From NCBI RefSeq assembly GCF_040784915.1, contig NZ_CP160797.1:3648137-3712136 (forward strand): a stretch of DNA of 64,000 nucleotides. Direction: 5' to 3'. The notes under the pieces are model-generated. The model ran no database searches. It was not told where the DNA came from and saw nothing but the letters and a program-made list of their open reading frames with translations. Shown piece by piece: positions 8,929 through 19,459 of the stretch (positions are counted from its first letter, which is position 1; every line of letters begins with the position of its first letter). Made by a program: the position numbers and the translations under genes. Source of the DNA: Bacillus vallismortis (GTDB lineage Bacteria > Bacillota > Bacilli > Bacillales > Bacillaceae).

Positions 8929-9282
8929 TTATCCCTCCTGCGTCATCCACAGCGTGACATTCGATAGTGAAAAATCCTTTAAATAATGGTTCACATCCAC
9001 ATCCAATAAACCGCTGATCAGGTGCATCGACCTTTTGATATCTGTCAGATTGATTCCTAATCGCTTATGATTTTTCATTAAATAATTAAAATAATGTTTG
9101 GCACACTCTTCATCGATTTCATTTACTGTTTCGACATTGGTGTAATTGACCAAATACCTGCTGAACAGCATAAGAAGACTTAGTGCTTTTGTAGCCGAAA
9201 ATGTTACATCTTGTGTTCTGTCTTTTAATTGTTCCACTAATTCATAATATTTTTTTTCACGCACAATACTTGCCCTCTTCAA
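8929..9282 (-). CDS. swrA: SwrA, swarming motility activator (full-length allele)
   Basis: 117 aa from a TTG at 9282 (MKRASIVREKKYYELVEQ) preceded by GGGGG 6 bases upstream. SwrA acts with DegU-P at the fla/che promoter to raise flagellar number and allow swarming. The coding strand has a run of eight A at 9257-9250, codons 8-11. Domesticated laboratory strains carry an extra A here that frameshifts the gene (established knowledge). With eight, the frame is intact to the end (LWMTQEG), so this is the functional, undomesticated version. No signal peptide or membrane segment. Confidence 0.95.
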   Translation of the reverse strand: MKRASIVREKKYYELVEQLKDRTQDVTFSATKALSLLMLFSRYLVNYTNVETVNEIDEECAKHYFNYLMKNHKRLGINLTDIKRSMHLISGLLDVDVNHYLKDFSLSNVTLWMTQEG

Positions 9283-9436
9283 TTGTGAACCCCCATTTTC
9301 TTTATACAGATAAGCACGGGCCAGTATAAGCAGCAGTACTGGAGTGCTAACAAGCATTCTCGCTAACGTTACTCTTTAAATACCTGTCGTTCAGCTGCCT
9401 TAAACCTGATTACTGTTCTTTTTAGAACCTTCTTAT

Positions 9437-9465
9437 ATTGTATGAAGTAAACAAAGACTAGGCAA
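9437..9465 (-). promoter_or_regulatory. Sigma-A-type promoter of swrA
   Basis: TTGCCT-N17-TACAAT read leftwards, ending about 155 bases before the swrA start. swrA is known to have both a sigma-A and a sigma-D promoter; this fits the proximal sigma-A one. The rest of the 363-base gap up to the ctpB terminator holds no convincing gene. Confidence 0.65.
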
Positions 9466-9525
9466 CTTGCAAAAGTTTCATTTTAAATACATATTATCTC
9501 GTTAGAAAGTCTCTCTCTTCTATTG

Positions 9526-9553
9526 ATATCGGGTAATACAAGTCCTTTATAAA
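9526..9553 (-). promoter_or_regulatory. Candidate sigma-D promoter of swrA
   Basis: A CCCGATAT -10 box (consensus GCCGATAT) at 9533-9526 has TTTA 16 bases upstream as a weak -35. A sigma-D promoter here would create the known positive loop in which the motility sigma factor raises SwrA. The -10 is strong and the -35 poor. Confidence 0.5.
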
Positions 9554-9644
9554 TGTTTATTTGTGAAAATTTTTTTAATTTCTTGTTAAAAACTCATTTT
9601 TTATGTGACTTATGATTCACTTTCTCGTTAAGTATAAAGAAATA

Positions 9645-9664
9645 GGAGATGGAACACCATCTCC
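9645..9664 (-). terminator. ctpB terminator hairpin
   Basis: GGAGATGG and CCATCTCC form an 8-base stem with a 4-base loop, immediately after the ctpB stop and followed by a TATTTCTTT tract on the leftward strand. Confidence 0.65.
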
Positions 9665-9665
9665 T

Positions 9666-11108
9666 TTAATTGACAAATAATGATTTCAGCGCTGTTTGGA
9701 GCTGCAAATCATTTTTTTCATCGGATTTTTTCTTTTCTATCTGCTGATTTAATGACTCTGCAGTGCGCGTGTCGATTACGCCCGTTTTAACCAGCTTATT
9801 TTGTTCCTGAAAGGCCATAACCGCTTTTTTCATATCTTTGCTGAAATAGCCATCTTCACGTCCCGGATCAAAGCTGAGACCTTTTAATAAAACCTGAGCA
9901 TGCTTGACATCCTCATTGTTCATATCCGCTTTAAGCGGCTCCTTCAGCTGCAAGGGGCCAGCGGAAAAATAATCAGGCTGCTTAATGGCAATGGTCGGCT
10001 CAATTCCTTTCTTATGAATCCAATTTCCCTTTGGCGTCAGCCACTTGTAAAGGGTTAATTTAATGTTGCTGCCGTCTCCCATCGGAACAGCCTGCTGAAC
10101 CGTTCCCTTACCAAAAGACGTATCGCCTACAACATCATAATGGGCCGCTTCTTTTAATGCGCCGGCAAGAATTTCCGATGCGGAGGCGCTCCCTTTATCC
10201 GTGATCACATTGACAGGATACGCTTTTTTACGGGTCAATGTTGAAAAATAACGTTTTTTATCTCCATTACGTTCAGCAATCTGAATATACGGCTGATCCT
10301 TTGTGACGAAGTGTTTAAGAATTTCCTCTACACTTTGCAGATAACCGCCCGGGTTGCCGCGTACATCAATGACAAGCCCTTCAATTCCTTTTTTCTCAAG
10401 GTCGCCCAGCGCTTTTGCGAAGTCCTCCGCGGTATGCTCTGAAAAAGTAGAGATGGCGATATGGCCGACAGTATGCCCTTGCACTTTTTTCTCTGAAACA
10501 AAAACCGTTTCGAGCGGAATTTCAGCTCTCTTGATCCGGAATGACAGCTGCTTCTTCGTCCCCGGCCGCTGAATCTTCATTGAAACACTGGAGCCTTTCT
10601 TTCCTCTTATTTTTAGTACAGCTTGGTTTAAATCCTTACCGGCCATTGATTCTCCATTGATGCTGATAATTTCATCATTGGGCTTGAGTCCGGCTTTCTC
10701 CGCCGGCGATTGCTTAAATGGAGAAACAATAATAATTTTGCCGTCTTCCATACCAACTTCAGCTCCGATGCCTTCAAACGAGGAATCAAGAGAATCAGAA
10801 AATTGCTTAGCCGTCTGCTTGTCCATGTAGACAGAATAAGGATCATTTAGCGTTGACAGCATTCCTTGGATGGCTCCCTCGAGCAGCTTTTCTCTATCAA
10901 CTTTTTCTACGTACTCATTCGAAATTAACTCATACGCTTTTTCGATTTTTTCCATGGCCTTATCCCGTTCAGAGTCAGCTTGTGCGGTCGCAGGAACAGC
11001 TGCAGTCTGGGGCTTATCCATCTCAAGCAGGTTCATTCCCGCATATACACCGGCGCCTCCGAAGAGCATGCTCCCCGCTGCTATCACAGCCATTATTTTT
11101 TGATTCAT
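9666..11108 (-). CDS. ctpB: CtpB, carboxy-terminal processing serine protease with PDZ domain
   Basis: 480 aa: an N-terminal signal/anchor helix (~5-27), a PDZ domain (~110-190), the S41 protease fold with catalytic S309 (in GSASASEIL), K334 (FGKGTV) and Q338, and a C-terminal peptidoglycan-binding domain (~400-455). In sporulation CtpB is secreted into the intermembrane space and cleaves SpoIVFA, relieving inhibition of the SpoIVFB protease and so triggering pro-sigma-K processing. The ATG at 11108 follows GGAGGAG. Dimer formation through the N- and C-terminal arms is known for the family. Confidence 0.96.
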   Translation of the reverse strand: MNQKIMAVIAAGSMLFGGAGVYAGMNLLEMDKPQTAAVPATAQADSERDKAMEKIEKAYELISNEYVEKVDREKLLEGAIQGMLSTLNDPYSVYMDKQTAKQFSDSLDSSFEGIGAEVGMEDGKIIIVSPFKQSPAEKAGLKPNDEIISINGESMAGKDLNQAVLKIRGKKGSSVSMKIQRPGTKKQLSFRIKRAEIPLETVFVSEKKVQGHTVGHIAISTFSEHTAEDFAKALGDLEKKGIEGLVIDVRGNPGGYLQSVEEILKHFVTKDQPYIQIAERNGDKKRYFSTLTRKKAYPVNVITDKGSASASEILAGALKEAAHYDVVGDTSFGKGTVQQAVPMGDGSNIKLTLYKWLTPKGNWIHKKGIEPTIAIKQPDYFSAGPLQLKEPLKADMNNEDVKHAQVLLKGLSFDPGREDGYFSKDMKKAVMAFQEQNKLVKTGVIDTRTAESLNQQIEKKKSDEKNDLQLQTALKSLFVN

Positions 11109-11210
11109 CCTATACTCCTCCTGTATGCCAGACTGTCTTTATCAAAACCTAGAGATAGTATATGTAAAGGATGGAGATTTCATGTAATCATAGAAGAAAA
11201 AGAAGGCAAA

Positions 11211-11240
11211 AGAAAAGCCGCCCCGGAAGCGGGACAGCTT
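11211..11240 (-). terminator. ftsEX terminator
   Basis: Read leftwards, GCTGTCCC and GGGGCGGC pair (with two G-U pairs) around a short loop, then TTTTCTTTT. It lies just beyond the ftsX stop. Confidence 0.6.
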
Positions 11241-11247
11241 TTTTTCT

Positions 11248-12138
11248 TTATACTCGCAGAAACTTGCGGATGGAAGTCAGACTTCCCCATACCCCAATCA
11301 CTGCGCCGATTGCAACCAGCACTAACGAAACTTGGAATACAAATGGGTTATAAGGAAGAAGAGAGACAAATGATCCTTGAACTTTCGGAACGACCCATCC
11401 GATGACGTATTGATAAGTGCTCAGCACCAGTGCGATCGGAATCACTGAGCCGAATACACCAAGCAGCAATCCTTCAAGGAAAAACGGCCAGCGGATAAAC
11501 CAGTTCGTCGCGCCGACAAGCTTCATGATTTCAATTTCTTTTCTTCTTGCGAAAATTGTAATTTTAATGGTATTGGAAATTAAGAACATCGCCGTAAATA
11601 CCAAGCCGATAATTAAAGCGATTCCGATGTTGCGGGAAACGCCAACCACTTTAAACAAACGGCTGACCTCTTCTTTTCCGTAAGTGACTTTATAGACATG
11701 ATCCATTTTTTCAATCTTTTTAGCCACGTTCGGCGTATCATGCGGATCTGTCGTTTTGATGACAAACGCATCATTAAGCGGGTTTTCCTGATCCTGCATT
11801 GTCAGGGATTCTCCGCTGTCACCAAAGCTGTCAACCAGCTGGTCAAGCTCTTTTTCTTTTGATGAAAAATTGACGCTCTGAATGCCCTTTAGTTCTTTAA
11901 TATCGTTCTGCAGCTTGTCCTGCGCCTTCTGATCTGCAGTCAGATCAACCAAAACTTTGATTTCGACTTGTTTTTCAGCATTCGAAGCCATGTTATTCAA
12001 ATTCAGCATAATCACTAAAAACACGCCGACTAAAATCAGCGTAACGGTTACAGCACTAATGGATGCAAACGTCATCCATGTGTTTCTCCCGAGAGATTTA
12101 AAACTCTCACGCAAGTGGCGCCCGAGAATTTTAATCAT
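11248..12138 (-). CDS. ftsX: FtsX, membrane subunit of the FtsEX ABC complex
   Basis: 296 aa with four transmembrane helices (~23-45, 170-192, ~220-240, 265-290) and a large extracellular loop between helices 1 and 2, the FtsX topology. In B. subtilis FtsEX controls the lateral cell-wall hydrolase CwlO during elongation and times entry into sporulation. The start is the ATG at 12138 (MIKILGRHLRESFK), overlapping the end of ftsE by 8 bases. Extending the frame upstream would run through ftsE and has no ribosome site. Confidence 0.95.
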   Translation of the reverse strand: MIKILGRHLRESFKSLGRNTWMTFASISAVTVTLILVGVFLVIMLNLNNMASNAEKQVEIKVLVDLTADQKAQDKLQNDIKELKGIQSVNFSSKEKELDQLVDSFGDSGESLTMQDQENPLNDAFVIKTTDPHDTPNVAKKIEKMDHVYKVTYGKEEVSRLFKVVGVSRNIGIALIIGLVFTAMFLISNTIKITIFARRKEIEIMKLVGATNWFIRWPFFLEGLLLGVFGSVIPIALVLSTYQYVIGWVVPKVQGSFVSLLPYNPFVFQVSLVLVAIGAVIGVWGSLTSIRKFLRV

Positions 12139-12817
12139 ATGAACCATACTCCCCTCTTGACTCATCACGCACAATGATACCATCTTCGATTGCAATGACA
12201 CGTTTCTTAATGGTGTTTACGATTTCTTTATTATGTGTCGCCATCACGACTGTTGTCCCGCGGTTATTAATTTCCTCGAGCGTCTTCATGACTTCCCAGG
12301 ACGTATCCGGATCAAGGTTTCCTGTAGGTTCATCAGCAATGACAACATCAGGGTTGTTCACAATTGATCTGGCAATAGAAACACGCTGCTGCTCCCCGCC
12401 TGAAAGCTGGTCAGGAAATTGTCTCGCTTTATGTTTCAGCTGAACAAGATCAAGCACTTCAAGCACCCGTTTCTTAATGACAGACGGCTGTTCTCCAATT
12501 ACTTCAAGGGCAAACGCCACATTTTCAAAAACAGTAAGTTTCGGCAGAAGCTTAAAATCTTGGAAGACAACACCTATTTTACGGCGCACGAAAGGAATCT
12601 CTTTTTCTTTAATGGTAGCAAGATCTTTATGATTAATTAAAATCTGTCCTTTTGTCGGTTTTTCTTCTCTGTATATCATTTTAATAAAAGTAGATTTACC
12701 CGCTCCGCTCGGACCGACAACATAAACAAACTCGCCCGGATGAATGGCAACAGACACACCATTGAGCGCTTTTACGCCATTCTGATAGGCTTTGTATACT
12801 TCCTTCATTTCTATCAT
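12131..12817 (-). CDS. ftsE: FtsE, ATP-binding subunit of the FtsEX complex
   Basis: 228-aa ABC ATPase: Walker A GPSGAGKST (~36-44), Q-loop at about residue 88 (VFQDFKLLP), signature LSGGEQQR (~139-146), Walker B VVIADEPT and the switch His in MATHNKE. It powers conformational signalling through FtsX to the CwlO hydrolase rather than import of a solute. ATG at 12817, and the gene overlaps ftsX, so the pair is translationally coupled. Confidence 0.97.
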   Translation of the reverse strand: MIEMKEVYKAYQNGVKALNGVSVAIHPGEFVYVVGPSGAGKSTFIKMIYREEKPTKGQILINHKDLATIKEKEIPFVRRKIGVVFQDFKLLPKLTVFENVAFALEVIGEQPSVIKKRVLEVLDLVQLKHKARQFPDQLSGGEQQRVSIARSIVNNPDVVIADEPTGNLDPDTSWEVMKTLEEINNRGTTVVMATHNKEIVNTIKKRVIAIEDGIIVRDESRGEYGSYD

Positions 12818-13007
12818 GAAATCACCTAATCTTTTATATCATTTTATCTATCACACGGTCATACTCTTCGAATGCATTCGACAATTTATGACTCATTCAT
12901 TTGTAAAAAGACGAAAAATCTGAAAGTTTCATTTTTCAACACACTTCATTATACGTCAAATTTAGACATAATACTATTACAGTTTCTTTTCATTCAAATT
13001 GTCATGG

Positions 13008-13047
13008 CATAAAAAAATCCTTGCCTGCACTGAGGCAAAGATTTTCT
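13008..13047 (-). terminator. cccB terminator
   Basis: Leftwards, AAATCTTTGCC and GGCAAGGATTT form a stem around an 8-base loop, followed by seven T, just after the cccB stop. Confidence 0.85.
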
Positions 13048-13051
13048 CAAC

Positions 13052-13390
13052 TTACTTTTTTTCTGACAGCCATTTGGCAATAACAGCGGCTTCGTTATCA
13101 TCTACAAGCCCTTTCGGCATATTGCCGCGTCCGTTTTTAATAATGCTTTCAATTTTGTCTTCGTCATATTTGCCTCCTACCTCTTGGAGATTAGGCCCTG
13201 ACATACCTTCTAAATCCTTGCCGTGGCAGCCTACGCAACTTTGCTGATATAATTCTTCCCCTTCAGATGCAGAGGCTTCAGTCTTGCTGCCGGTGTCTGT
13301 CTTCTCTTCTTTTGCATCATTTGAACCGCAGGCAGCCAACAGAACAGAAAGCGCAAATACAAGCATTAGTATCGATAACTTTGATTTCAT
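13052..13390 (-). CDS. cccB: Cytochrome c-551, membrane-anchored lipoprotein
   Basis: 112 aa. An N-terminal lipoprotein signal ends in the lipobox LLAAC (Cys ~21), then a flexible charged linker, then one class I cytochrome c domain with haem motif CVGCH and an axial Met in GNMPKGL. It sits on the outer face of the membrane and probably passes electrons to the caa3 oxidase. ATG at 13390 gives the known length. Its AGGAG lies 14 bases upstream, longer than usual; a GTG at 13402 is too close to that site. Confidence 0.93.
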   Translation of the reverse strand: MKSKLSILMLVFALSVLLAACGSNDAKEEKTDTGSKTEASASEGEELYQQSCVGCHGKDLEGMSGPNLQEVGGKYDEDKIESIIKNGRGNMPKGLVDDNEAAVIAKWLSEKK

Positions 13391-13438
13391 GTTGAGAAGC
13401 ACAACTCCTTTACGATCTCTTCCATATTATAACCTCGT

Positions 13439-14281
13439 TTAAGCGCGTTTGAAACCCTCGCCCAGTACCTCACTTGCATCCGCCACAATCACAAAAGCTG
13501 ACTCATCAATCTGTTTGACGATTTGTTTCAATTTGGTGAATTCAGTTTGCCCAACAACGCACATTAAAATCGGACGGTCATCGTCAGTATATCCGCCGAC
13601 CGCGGAAATTCTCGTCACGCCTCTGTCAATCTTCTGTAAAACGGCTTCCTTGACCGCCTGCTCCTGCTTTGTAATAATGAGCGCCATTTTTGAACGATTA
13701 AAGCCGACTTGAACAACATCAATAGTTTTGCTGGATACAAAGACGCCAAGCATAGCATATAAGCCTTGCTCAATATTAAATACGATCATAGCCGTAACGA
13801 CAATCAAGCCGTCAATGATGGCAAGGCACGTTCCCAATGACAGACCGGAGTACTTATGAATGATCTGCGCAGCCAAGGCCGTTCCTCCCGTCGACCCTTT
13901 CCCTAAATACACAATGCCAATTCCGACACCGATACCGACGCCGCCAAAAATCGCCGCTAAGAGCTCATGATGGGTGACCGGCTGAATATCTCTTGTCAAA
14001 AACACAACAAGCGGCAAAAAAACAGAACCCGCAAGTGTCTTAAGCCCAAATTTTCCGCCGAGTAAAATGATACCGGCAATAAATAAAGGAATATTAATAA
14101 TCCACTGTACATAAGCTGCTTCAAAACCATATGACTGCAAAATCGTGCTGATTCCGCTGACACCGCCGGCAGCAATCTTGTTTGGAAGCAAAAATACATT
14201 AAAGGACACACCTGTAATCGCTGCTCCTATCAGTATGTATACATAATCACGTAAAACCCGAAGTGTTTGATTCCGATCCAT
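13439..14281 (-). CDS. yvjA: YitT-family membrane protein YvjA
   Basis: 280 aa with five to six hydrophobic helices (residues ~10-190) and a C-terminal cytoplasmic DUF2179 domain (~215-275; GVTRISAVGGYTDDDRPILMCVV). It belongs to the YitT/DUF161 membrane family, of unknown function, several copies of which occur in Bacillus. The start is the ATG at 14281 (MDRNQTLRVLRDY), 7 bases after GGAGG. A longer open frame upstream has no ribosome site and a composition unlike the protein. Confidence 0.88.
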   Translation of the reverse strand: MDRNQTLRVLRDYVYILIGAAITGVSFNVFLLPNKIAAGGVSGISTILQSYGFEAAYVQWIINIPLFIAGIILLGGKFGLKTLAGSVFLPLVVFLTRDIQPVTHHELLAAIFGGVGIGVGIGIVYLGKGSTGGTALAAQIIHKYSGLSLGTCLAIIDGLIVVTAMIVFNIEQGLYAMLGVFVSSKTIDVVQVGFNRSKMALIITKQEQAVKEAVLQKIDRGVTRISAVGGYTDDDRPILMCVVGQTEFTKLKQIVKQIDESAFVIVADASEVLGEGFKRA

Positions 14282-14409
14282 TGTATATCCTCCGTTTCTT
14301 CCAATGCTCTCCGATAGCATTTTAATCCTTCCCTGACCAGATGTAAATAACACCAAAATACAGTGGTAATATGCTAAAGCATCAGTGGAATCAAGGATAT
14401 GAAAGAATG

Positions 14410-14443
14410 AAAAAACACACCTGCGTACATCAGGTGTGTTTTT
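14410..14443 (-). terminator. prfB terminator
   Basis: AAAAACACACCTG and its complement CAGGTGTGTTTTT form a near-perfect stem with a short loop and T-tail, directly after prfB. Confidence 0.88.
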
Positions 14444-14447
14444 CTGC

Positions 14448-15618
<1,171 letters not shown>

Positions 15619-18144
15619 CTATTCAGCCCGGCCGCAGCAATTTTTATATTTTTTCCCGCTTCCGCAGTGGCATGGGGCATTTCGGCCGATATCAACCACT
15701 TTGCGAACCGGTGCTTTTTTTGCTTTTTTGTTATCGTCGCCTTCTTGCTGCTGATGAGCCGTCGTCTGGCCCTGTACAACCTCTTCACGCTCCAGATTGT
15801 TTTCAATCTCAGCTTTCATCACAAATTTTGCAACCTCGTCCTCGATCGATTCAATCATATGCTCAAACATCGCAAAGCCTTCCATTTGATACTCACGAAG
15901 CGGATTTGTCTGCGCGTAAGCTCGAAGGTGAATCCCTTGGCGAAGCTGATCCATTGCGTCGATGTGATCCATCCATTTTGAATCAACGGCGCGAAGGACG
16001 ATGACTTTTTCGAATTCACGCATTTGCTCTTCGCCGAATTTCTCTTCTTTTTCATTATATTTGGTCATGATGCGATCCATAATGAGCTCATGCATTTCAT
16101 CCGGCTCTTTCCCGAAGATATCGCTCTTCTCAAGCTTGCCTTCATCAAGATAAGTCGTGTTGACAAGCTCAACAAGACCGTCAAGCTTCCACTCCTCAGG
16201 AAGCTCTTCTCTTGGCGTATAGGCTGCAATTGCACGTTCGAGAGAAGACTTGATCATATTCTCAACGATTTCACGCAGGTTTTCAGAGTCAATGACTTCA
16301 AAGCGTTGCTTATAAATGACCTCACGCTGCTGGCGGAGAACGTCATCGTATTGCAGAAGCTGTTTACGTGAATCGAAGTTATTGCCTTCGACGCGTTTTT
16401 GTGACGATTCAACCGCGCGGGATACCATTTTACTTTGAATTGGAGTAGAGTCGTCCATGCCGAAACGGTCAAGCATCGCCATTGTCCGCTCAGCTCCGAA
16501 TCTGCGCATCAATTCATCTTCCATAGAAAGATAAAATTGGGTAATCCCCGGGTCTCCCTGACGTCCAGAACGCCCTCGCAGCTGATTGTCAATCCGGCGT
16601 GATTCATGTCGTTCCGTTCCGACAACAGCAAGGCCGCCAAGCTCTTTTACGCCTTCGCCAAGCTTAATGTCCGTTCCGCGCCCCGCCATGTTTGTCGCAA
16701 TTGTAATTGCTCCTTTTTGGCCGGCCTCTTCAATAATCTGCGCTTCACGTTCATGGTTTTTGGCGTTTAACACTTGATGCGGGATTCCTTTGTTTTTGAG
16801 CAGCTTAGAAATCAGTTCAGACGTTTCAACCGCAACCGTACCGACAAGAACAGGCTGTCCCGTCATGTAACGCTGTGCGACATCCTCCGCAACCGCCTTA
16901 AACTTCCCTTCCATCGAACGGTAAATTAAATCCGGACGGTCGTCACGGACAACAGGCTTGTTAGTAGGGATCGTGACAACCTGCATGTTATAGATGTTGC
17001 GAAATTCTTCTTCCTCTGTCTTAGCCGTACCTGTCATACCGGCAAGTTTCTCATACATCCGGAAGTAGTTTTGGAACGTAATTGTCGCCAAGGTCATGCT
17101 TTCGTTCTGAATTTCAAGCCCTTCCTTCGCTTCAATCGCTTGGTGAAGGCCTTCGCTGTAGCGGCGGCCTTTCATCAGGCGCCCCGTAAACGAATCAACA
17201 ATAACAACCTGATCGTCTTCCACAACGTAGTCAACGTCCTTCTGCATCGCAGCGTGTGCTTTTAGAGACTGGTTGATATGGTGGTTGAGGGCGACATGTT
17301 TCACATCAAACAGGTTATCAATGCCGAACGCTTTTTCCGCCTTCGTCATTCCTTCCTCAGTCAGCTGTACACCTTTTGTTTTGATATCATACGTATAATC
17401 CTTCTCTGCTTTTAACGTGCGGACAAAAGCATTTGCCTGTACGTACAGCTTAGTGGATTTTGCAGCTTGTCCAGAAATGATAAGCGGCGTTCTCGCTTCA
17501 TCAATTAAAATAGAGTCAACTTCATCTATTACCGCAAAATGAAGCGGGCGCTGAACCATCTGCTCTTTATAAAGAACCATATTGTCACGCAAATAGTCGA
17601 AGCCAAGTTCGTTGTTTGTGGAGTAAGTAATGTCTGCGGCATAAGCTTCCCGCTTTTCGTCTTTTGACAATGAGTTTAAATTCAATCCGACGGTCAAACC
17701 GAGAAACTCGAAAATTTCCCCCATTTGCTCAGCATCACGGCTCGCCAAGTATTCGTTGACAGTCACGATGTGCACGCCTTTACCTGTTAACGCATTTAAA
17801 TAAACAGGCAGAGTAGACGTTAACGTTTTCCCTTCCCCTGTTTTCATTTCCGCGATATTTCCGTCATGAAGCGCCACGCCCCCCATGAGCTGGACTTTGA
17901 ACGGAAACATGCCGGTTACGCGGCGCGAAGCTTCCCGAACAACGGCGAATGCTTCAACAAGAAGATCATCGGTTGTCGCCCCTTTTTCAAGGCGCTCTTT
18001 AAATTCAATCGTTTTATGTTTCAGATCATCGTCAGAGAGATTTTCATAGTCTCCGCGAATCGCATCAATATCGTTAGCTACTTTTTCGTATCTATTCAGC
18101 GTACGTTTTGTTGGATCAAACATTTTATTTAAAATTCCAAGCAT
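15619..18144 (-). CDS. secA: SecA, preprotein translocase motor ATPase
   Basis: 841 aa. Walker A GEGKT ([14 protein letters not shown], ~100-113), DEVD/DEAR motif II ([17 protein letters not shown], ~205-221), helicase motifs IV-VI ([23 protein letters not shown]), the preprotein cross-linking domain, and a C-terminal zinc finger CxCxSGKxYKxCC that binds SecB-like partners and lipids. It drives secretory proteins through SecYEG. ATG at 18144. Length is normal for Bacillus. Confidence 0.99.
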   Translation of the reverse strand: MLGILNKMFDPTKRTLNRYEKVANDIDAIRGDYENLSDDDLKHKTIEFKERLEKGATTDDLLVEAFAVVREASRRVTGMFPFKVQLMGGVALHDGNIAEMKTGEGKTLTSTLPVYLNALTGKGVHIVTVNEYLASRDAEQMGEIFEFLGLTVGLNLNSLSKDEKREAYAADITYSTNNELGFDYLRDNMVLYKEQMVQRPLHFAVIDEVDSILIDEARTPLIISGQAAKSTKLYVQANAFVRTLKAEKDYTYDIKTKGVQLTEEGMTKAEKAFGIDNLFDVKHVALNHHINQSLKAHAAMQKDVDYVVEDDQVVIVDSFTGRLMKGRRYSEGLHQAIEAKEGLEIQNESMTLATITFQNYFRMYEKLAGMTGTAKTEEEEFRNIYNMQVVTIPTNKPVVRDDRPDLIYRSMEGKFKAVAEDVAQRYMTGQPVLVGTVAVETSELISKLLKNKGIPHQVLNAKNHEREAQIIEEAGQKGAITIATNMAGRGTDIKLGEGVKELGGLAVVGTERHESRRIDNQLRGRSGRQGDPGITQFYLSMEDELMRRFGAERTMAMLDRFGMDDSTPIQSKMVSRAVESSQKRVEGNNFDSRKQLLQYDDVLRQQREVIYKQRFEVIDSENLREIVENMIKSSLERAIAAYTPREELPEEWKLDGLVELVNTTYLDEGKLEKSDIFGKEPDEMHELIMDRIMTKYNEKEEKFGEEQMREFEKVIVLRAVDSKWMDHIDAMDQLRQGIHLRAYAQTNPLREYQMEGFAMFEHMIESIEDEVAKFVMKAEIENNLEREEVVQGQTTAHQQQEGDDNKKAKKAPVRKVVDIGRNAPCHCGSGKKYKNCCGRAE

Positions 18145-18270
18145 TTATAACGCTCCTCTATCTTCACATGCCTGATTTGCAGGCATGTATAAATAATTTA
18201 CTAGCCCATGTATACCTCTCATTATCATATCATACCTTGTGTTATTTCCAAAGAATTTGCAAATAAGAAA

Positions 18271-18302
18271 AAACAAAAACCTTCCGTGTAGATCACGGAA
18301 GG
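18271..18302 (-). terminator. hpf terminator
   Basis: CCTTCCGTG and CACGGAAGG form a perfect 9-base stem with a 5-base loop, then TTTTTG on the leftward strand. Confidence 0.88.
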
Positions 18303-18312
18303 CTGCGCTTCA

Positions 18313-18882
18313 TTATTCAGTCGGTTCAATCAAGCCATATTTCCCATCATTTCTGCGGTATACGACATTTGTAAGGTTTGTTTCCGCATTGGTGAAAACA
18401 AAGAAATTATGGCCGAGCATATTCATTTGCAAGATCGCTTCTTCACTATCCATCGGCTTTAAATTAAAGCGTTTCTGACGGACAATGTCCAAGCTATCCT
18501 CATCTTCTATTTCATCCTGAACCGCAATATCTGTATCAGAGCCGAGACCATTCGCTAATAGATATTTCGGAGAGCCCTGCTCACGGAATTTGCGGTTTAC
18601 TTTCGTTTTATGCTTACGGATTTGACGTTCCAGTTTGTTTGTTGCGAGATCAATTGCGTTGTACATATCCTCGTTATGCACCTCGGACCGAAGCGCCAGA
18701 TCTGTCATCGGAATCGTAACCTCAACTTTAGACTCCTTGTCATTGTAAAATTTCAAGTTGACGTTCACATCGGCATTCACGTTATGGTCAAAATAACGCT
18801 CCAGCTTGCCGATCTTCTTCTCGACATGATCCTTCAACGCGGGTGTCACTTCAATATTTTCTCCTCTGATGTTATAGTTCAT
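18313..18882 (-). CDS. hpf: Long-form ribosome hibernation promoting factor
   Basis: 189 aa (formerly YvyD). The N-terminal domain (1-~105) is the HPF/YfiA fold that binds the 30S decoding region. The C-terminal domain (~130-189; VRQKRFNLKPMDSEEAI and NAETNLTNVVYRRNDGKYGLIEP) dimerises to pair two 70S ribosomes into 100S particles in stationary phase. The ATG at 18882 is preceded by GGGAGGCG; an extra TTG just upstream is not needed. It has its own stress promoter. Confidence 0.96.
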   Translation of the reverse strand: MNYNIRGENIEVTPALKDHVEKKIGKLERYFDHNVNADVNVNLKFYNDKESKVEVTIPMTDLALRSEVHNEDMYNAIDLATNKLERQIRKHKTKVNRKFREQGSPKYLLANGLGSDTDIAVQDEIEDEDSLDIVRQKRFNLKPMDSEEAILQMNMLGHNFFVFTNAETNLTNVVYRRNDGKYGLIEPTE

Positions 18883-18927
18883 CAAAGAACGCCTCCCTTT
18901 TATTAAGGATATGTATCTATTTCTCCT

Positions 18928-18953
18928 TTACCCTTCACAATTCCTGCCGAAAC
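18928..18953 (-). promoter_or_regulatory. Sigma-B-type promoter of hpf
   Basis: GTTTCG-N14-GGGTAA, close to the sigma-B consensus GTTTAA-N12-15-GGGTAT, 45 bases before the hpf ATG. hpf/yvyD is a known sigma-B and sigma-H target. Confidence 0.75.
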
Positions 18954-19072
18954 GTAAACTTTTTGTGAAAATTCAGTGAACTTTGTCGAATTATGTTTTA
19001 TATGCTGTTGTTATTGGCGGTTCGGAGGTATATGTATATGCCGATTGTAAGAAACAAATACCTCACCCTCGC

Positions 19073-19459
19073 CTAATTGATTACAAAGGGCTCCATACAT
19101 TGATGAATGGACTGCATCCATTTTCTATAATGAATCAGAAAATGTTCTTTTAAATACTCGCAAAACTCTTGAGAGGGAAAAGAGAAAGAAACCAATTGGT
19201 CAAACTCCGCAAAAATTTCGTCAAATGCTTTAATACACAATTCAGCACACCCGGTATTCATAATAAAAAGAAGTGTTGAATGTGTTGAATCCAAATAAAA
19301 AAAGGCTTGGATCAGATCTTGGTAGATCCGATCCCCTTCTGTTTTTGATAAATTTTGTTCAGCCTCTATCAAATAACACAGCCCTTCCTCAATGGTAAAA
19401 AGAAGATGATAATAAGCTGATAAAAGCGTATAATCTTCAATGCTCTTCACGGCACTCAC
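19073..19459 (-). CDS. Unidentified 128-aa protein coupled to fliT (flagellar operon tail)
   Basis: I do not recognise a family. A GTG at 19459 starts immediately after the fliT TAG stop (TAG-GTG), so translation is probably coupled. A second GTG four codons in is better placed relative to AGGTGAG. The protein is acidic, rich in Leu, Phe, Tyr and Cys, and looks all-helical with no clear membrane segment (SAYYHLLFTIEEGLCYLIEAE; ending CMEPFVIN). By place it belongs to the flaG-fliD-fliS-fliT operon, whose other small genes are export chaperones, so a chaperone-like role is a guess. It may correspond to the small yvzG locus of strain 168. Confidence 0.7.
   Translation of the reverse strand: MSAVKSIEDYTLLSAYYHLLFTIEEGLCYLIEAEQNLSKTEGDRIYQDLIQAFFYLDSTHSTLLFIMNTGCAELCIKAFDEIFAEFDQLVSFSFPSQEFCEYLKEHFLIHYRKWMQSIHQCMEPFVIN

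Noticed and set aside
19020..19072. Terminator after the 128-aa gene
   Set aside because: Only weak GGCG/CGCC pairing and no T-run; not supportable as an intrinsic terminator.
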